A stretch of DNA of 64,000 nt from an uncultured Lachnospiraceae bacterium (GTDB lineage: Bacteria; Bacillota; Clostridia; Lachnospirales; Lachnospiraceae), in NCBI GenBank assembly GCA_947588675.1, contig CANPYY010000005.1:40933-104932 (forward strand), given 5' to 3'. The position numbers were made by a program, and so were the translations under genes. Below are positions 63,691 to 64,000 of this stretch, piece after piece. Position 1 is the stretch's first letter. Every line of letters starts with the position of its first letter. Under the pieces are notes generated by a model, which did no database searches, had not been told where the DNA came from, and worked only from the letters and a program-made list of their open reading frames with translations.

Positions 63691-63953
63691 TTATCTCAAT
63701 TTAATTGTTTTTATCTCCGAATCTCTTAACGTCAGTTTTATAAATATATATTAAATGATTTTGTTAATTTTGTCAAAAGTTTTTTTAATTTTTCTCAAAT
63801 TTTCTTGTACTTTTTATTTATTAGGGTTTATATAGATATATAAGAAGTTTTGAAATTTTTTAATTACATGGCAATAACTGCCATAATTTAATACTTATGA
63901 CTAATACGTATATTAATACTTTGTCAGGGACGCTTTCGCTTGTTGCAATAACG

Positions 63954-63997
63954 TAACAGTACATAGTGCAGCACAACACGCTGCACAAGTACTGACG
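63954..63997. repeat. Hairpin element related to the core of the 62.66-62.89 kb inverted repeat
   Basis: ACGTAACAGTACATAGTGCAGCacaacacGCTGCACAAGTACTGACG; truncated by the window end. Confidence 0.8.
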
Positions 63998-64000
63998 ATT

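Noticed and set aside
62661-64000. Retron or DGR locus
   Set aside because: Long hairpins suggested an msr-msd-like RNA, but there is no reverse transcriptase ORF in the window.

Overview
This 64 kb window is low-GC, gene-dense chromosomal DNA from an anaerobic, spore-forming Firmicute, probably Lachnospiraceae-like (inferred from spoVAD/spoVAE, a four-subunit 2-oxoacid:ferredoxin oxidoreductase, hemZ and DUF1653). Most of it is housekeeping: dinB, metF, eno, rarA, a class A PBP, uvrC, ftsH, pyrG, recJ, prmA, recA/recX, citrate synthase, aspS, hemZ, relA and others. I saw no rRNA, tRNA, CRISPR array, prophage or transposase. The most unusual points are: (1) two related hairpins flanking a type IV pilin-like gene (about 62.75-62.82 kb and 63.95-64.0 kb) with conserved internal loops and covarying stems, the first nested in a ~230 bp imperfect inverted repeat; (2) eight 54/55-bp tandem repeats, each centred on a palindrome, upstream of an operon with three lipoprotein adaptors, one FtsX-type permease and two ATPases; (3) one of those ATPases carrying a C-terminal AbrB-like domain; (4) a T-box-like leader, candidate Ile specifier, before the 2-oxoacid:ferredoxin oxidoreductase operon; (5) an orphan CbiE/CbiT-like protein with a degenerate SAM motif; (6) a KDPG aldolase-VOC fusion and a PEP-synthase-like protein with an unusual N-terminal domain. 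All calls come from reading the sequence and the supplied ORFs; no database search was run.
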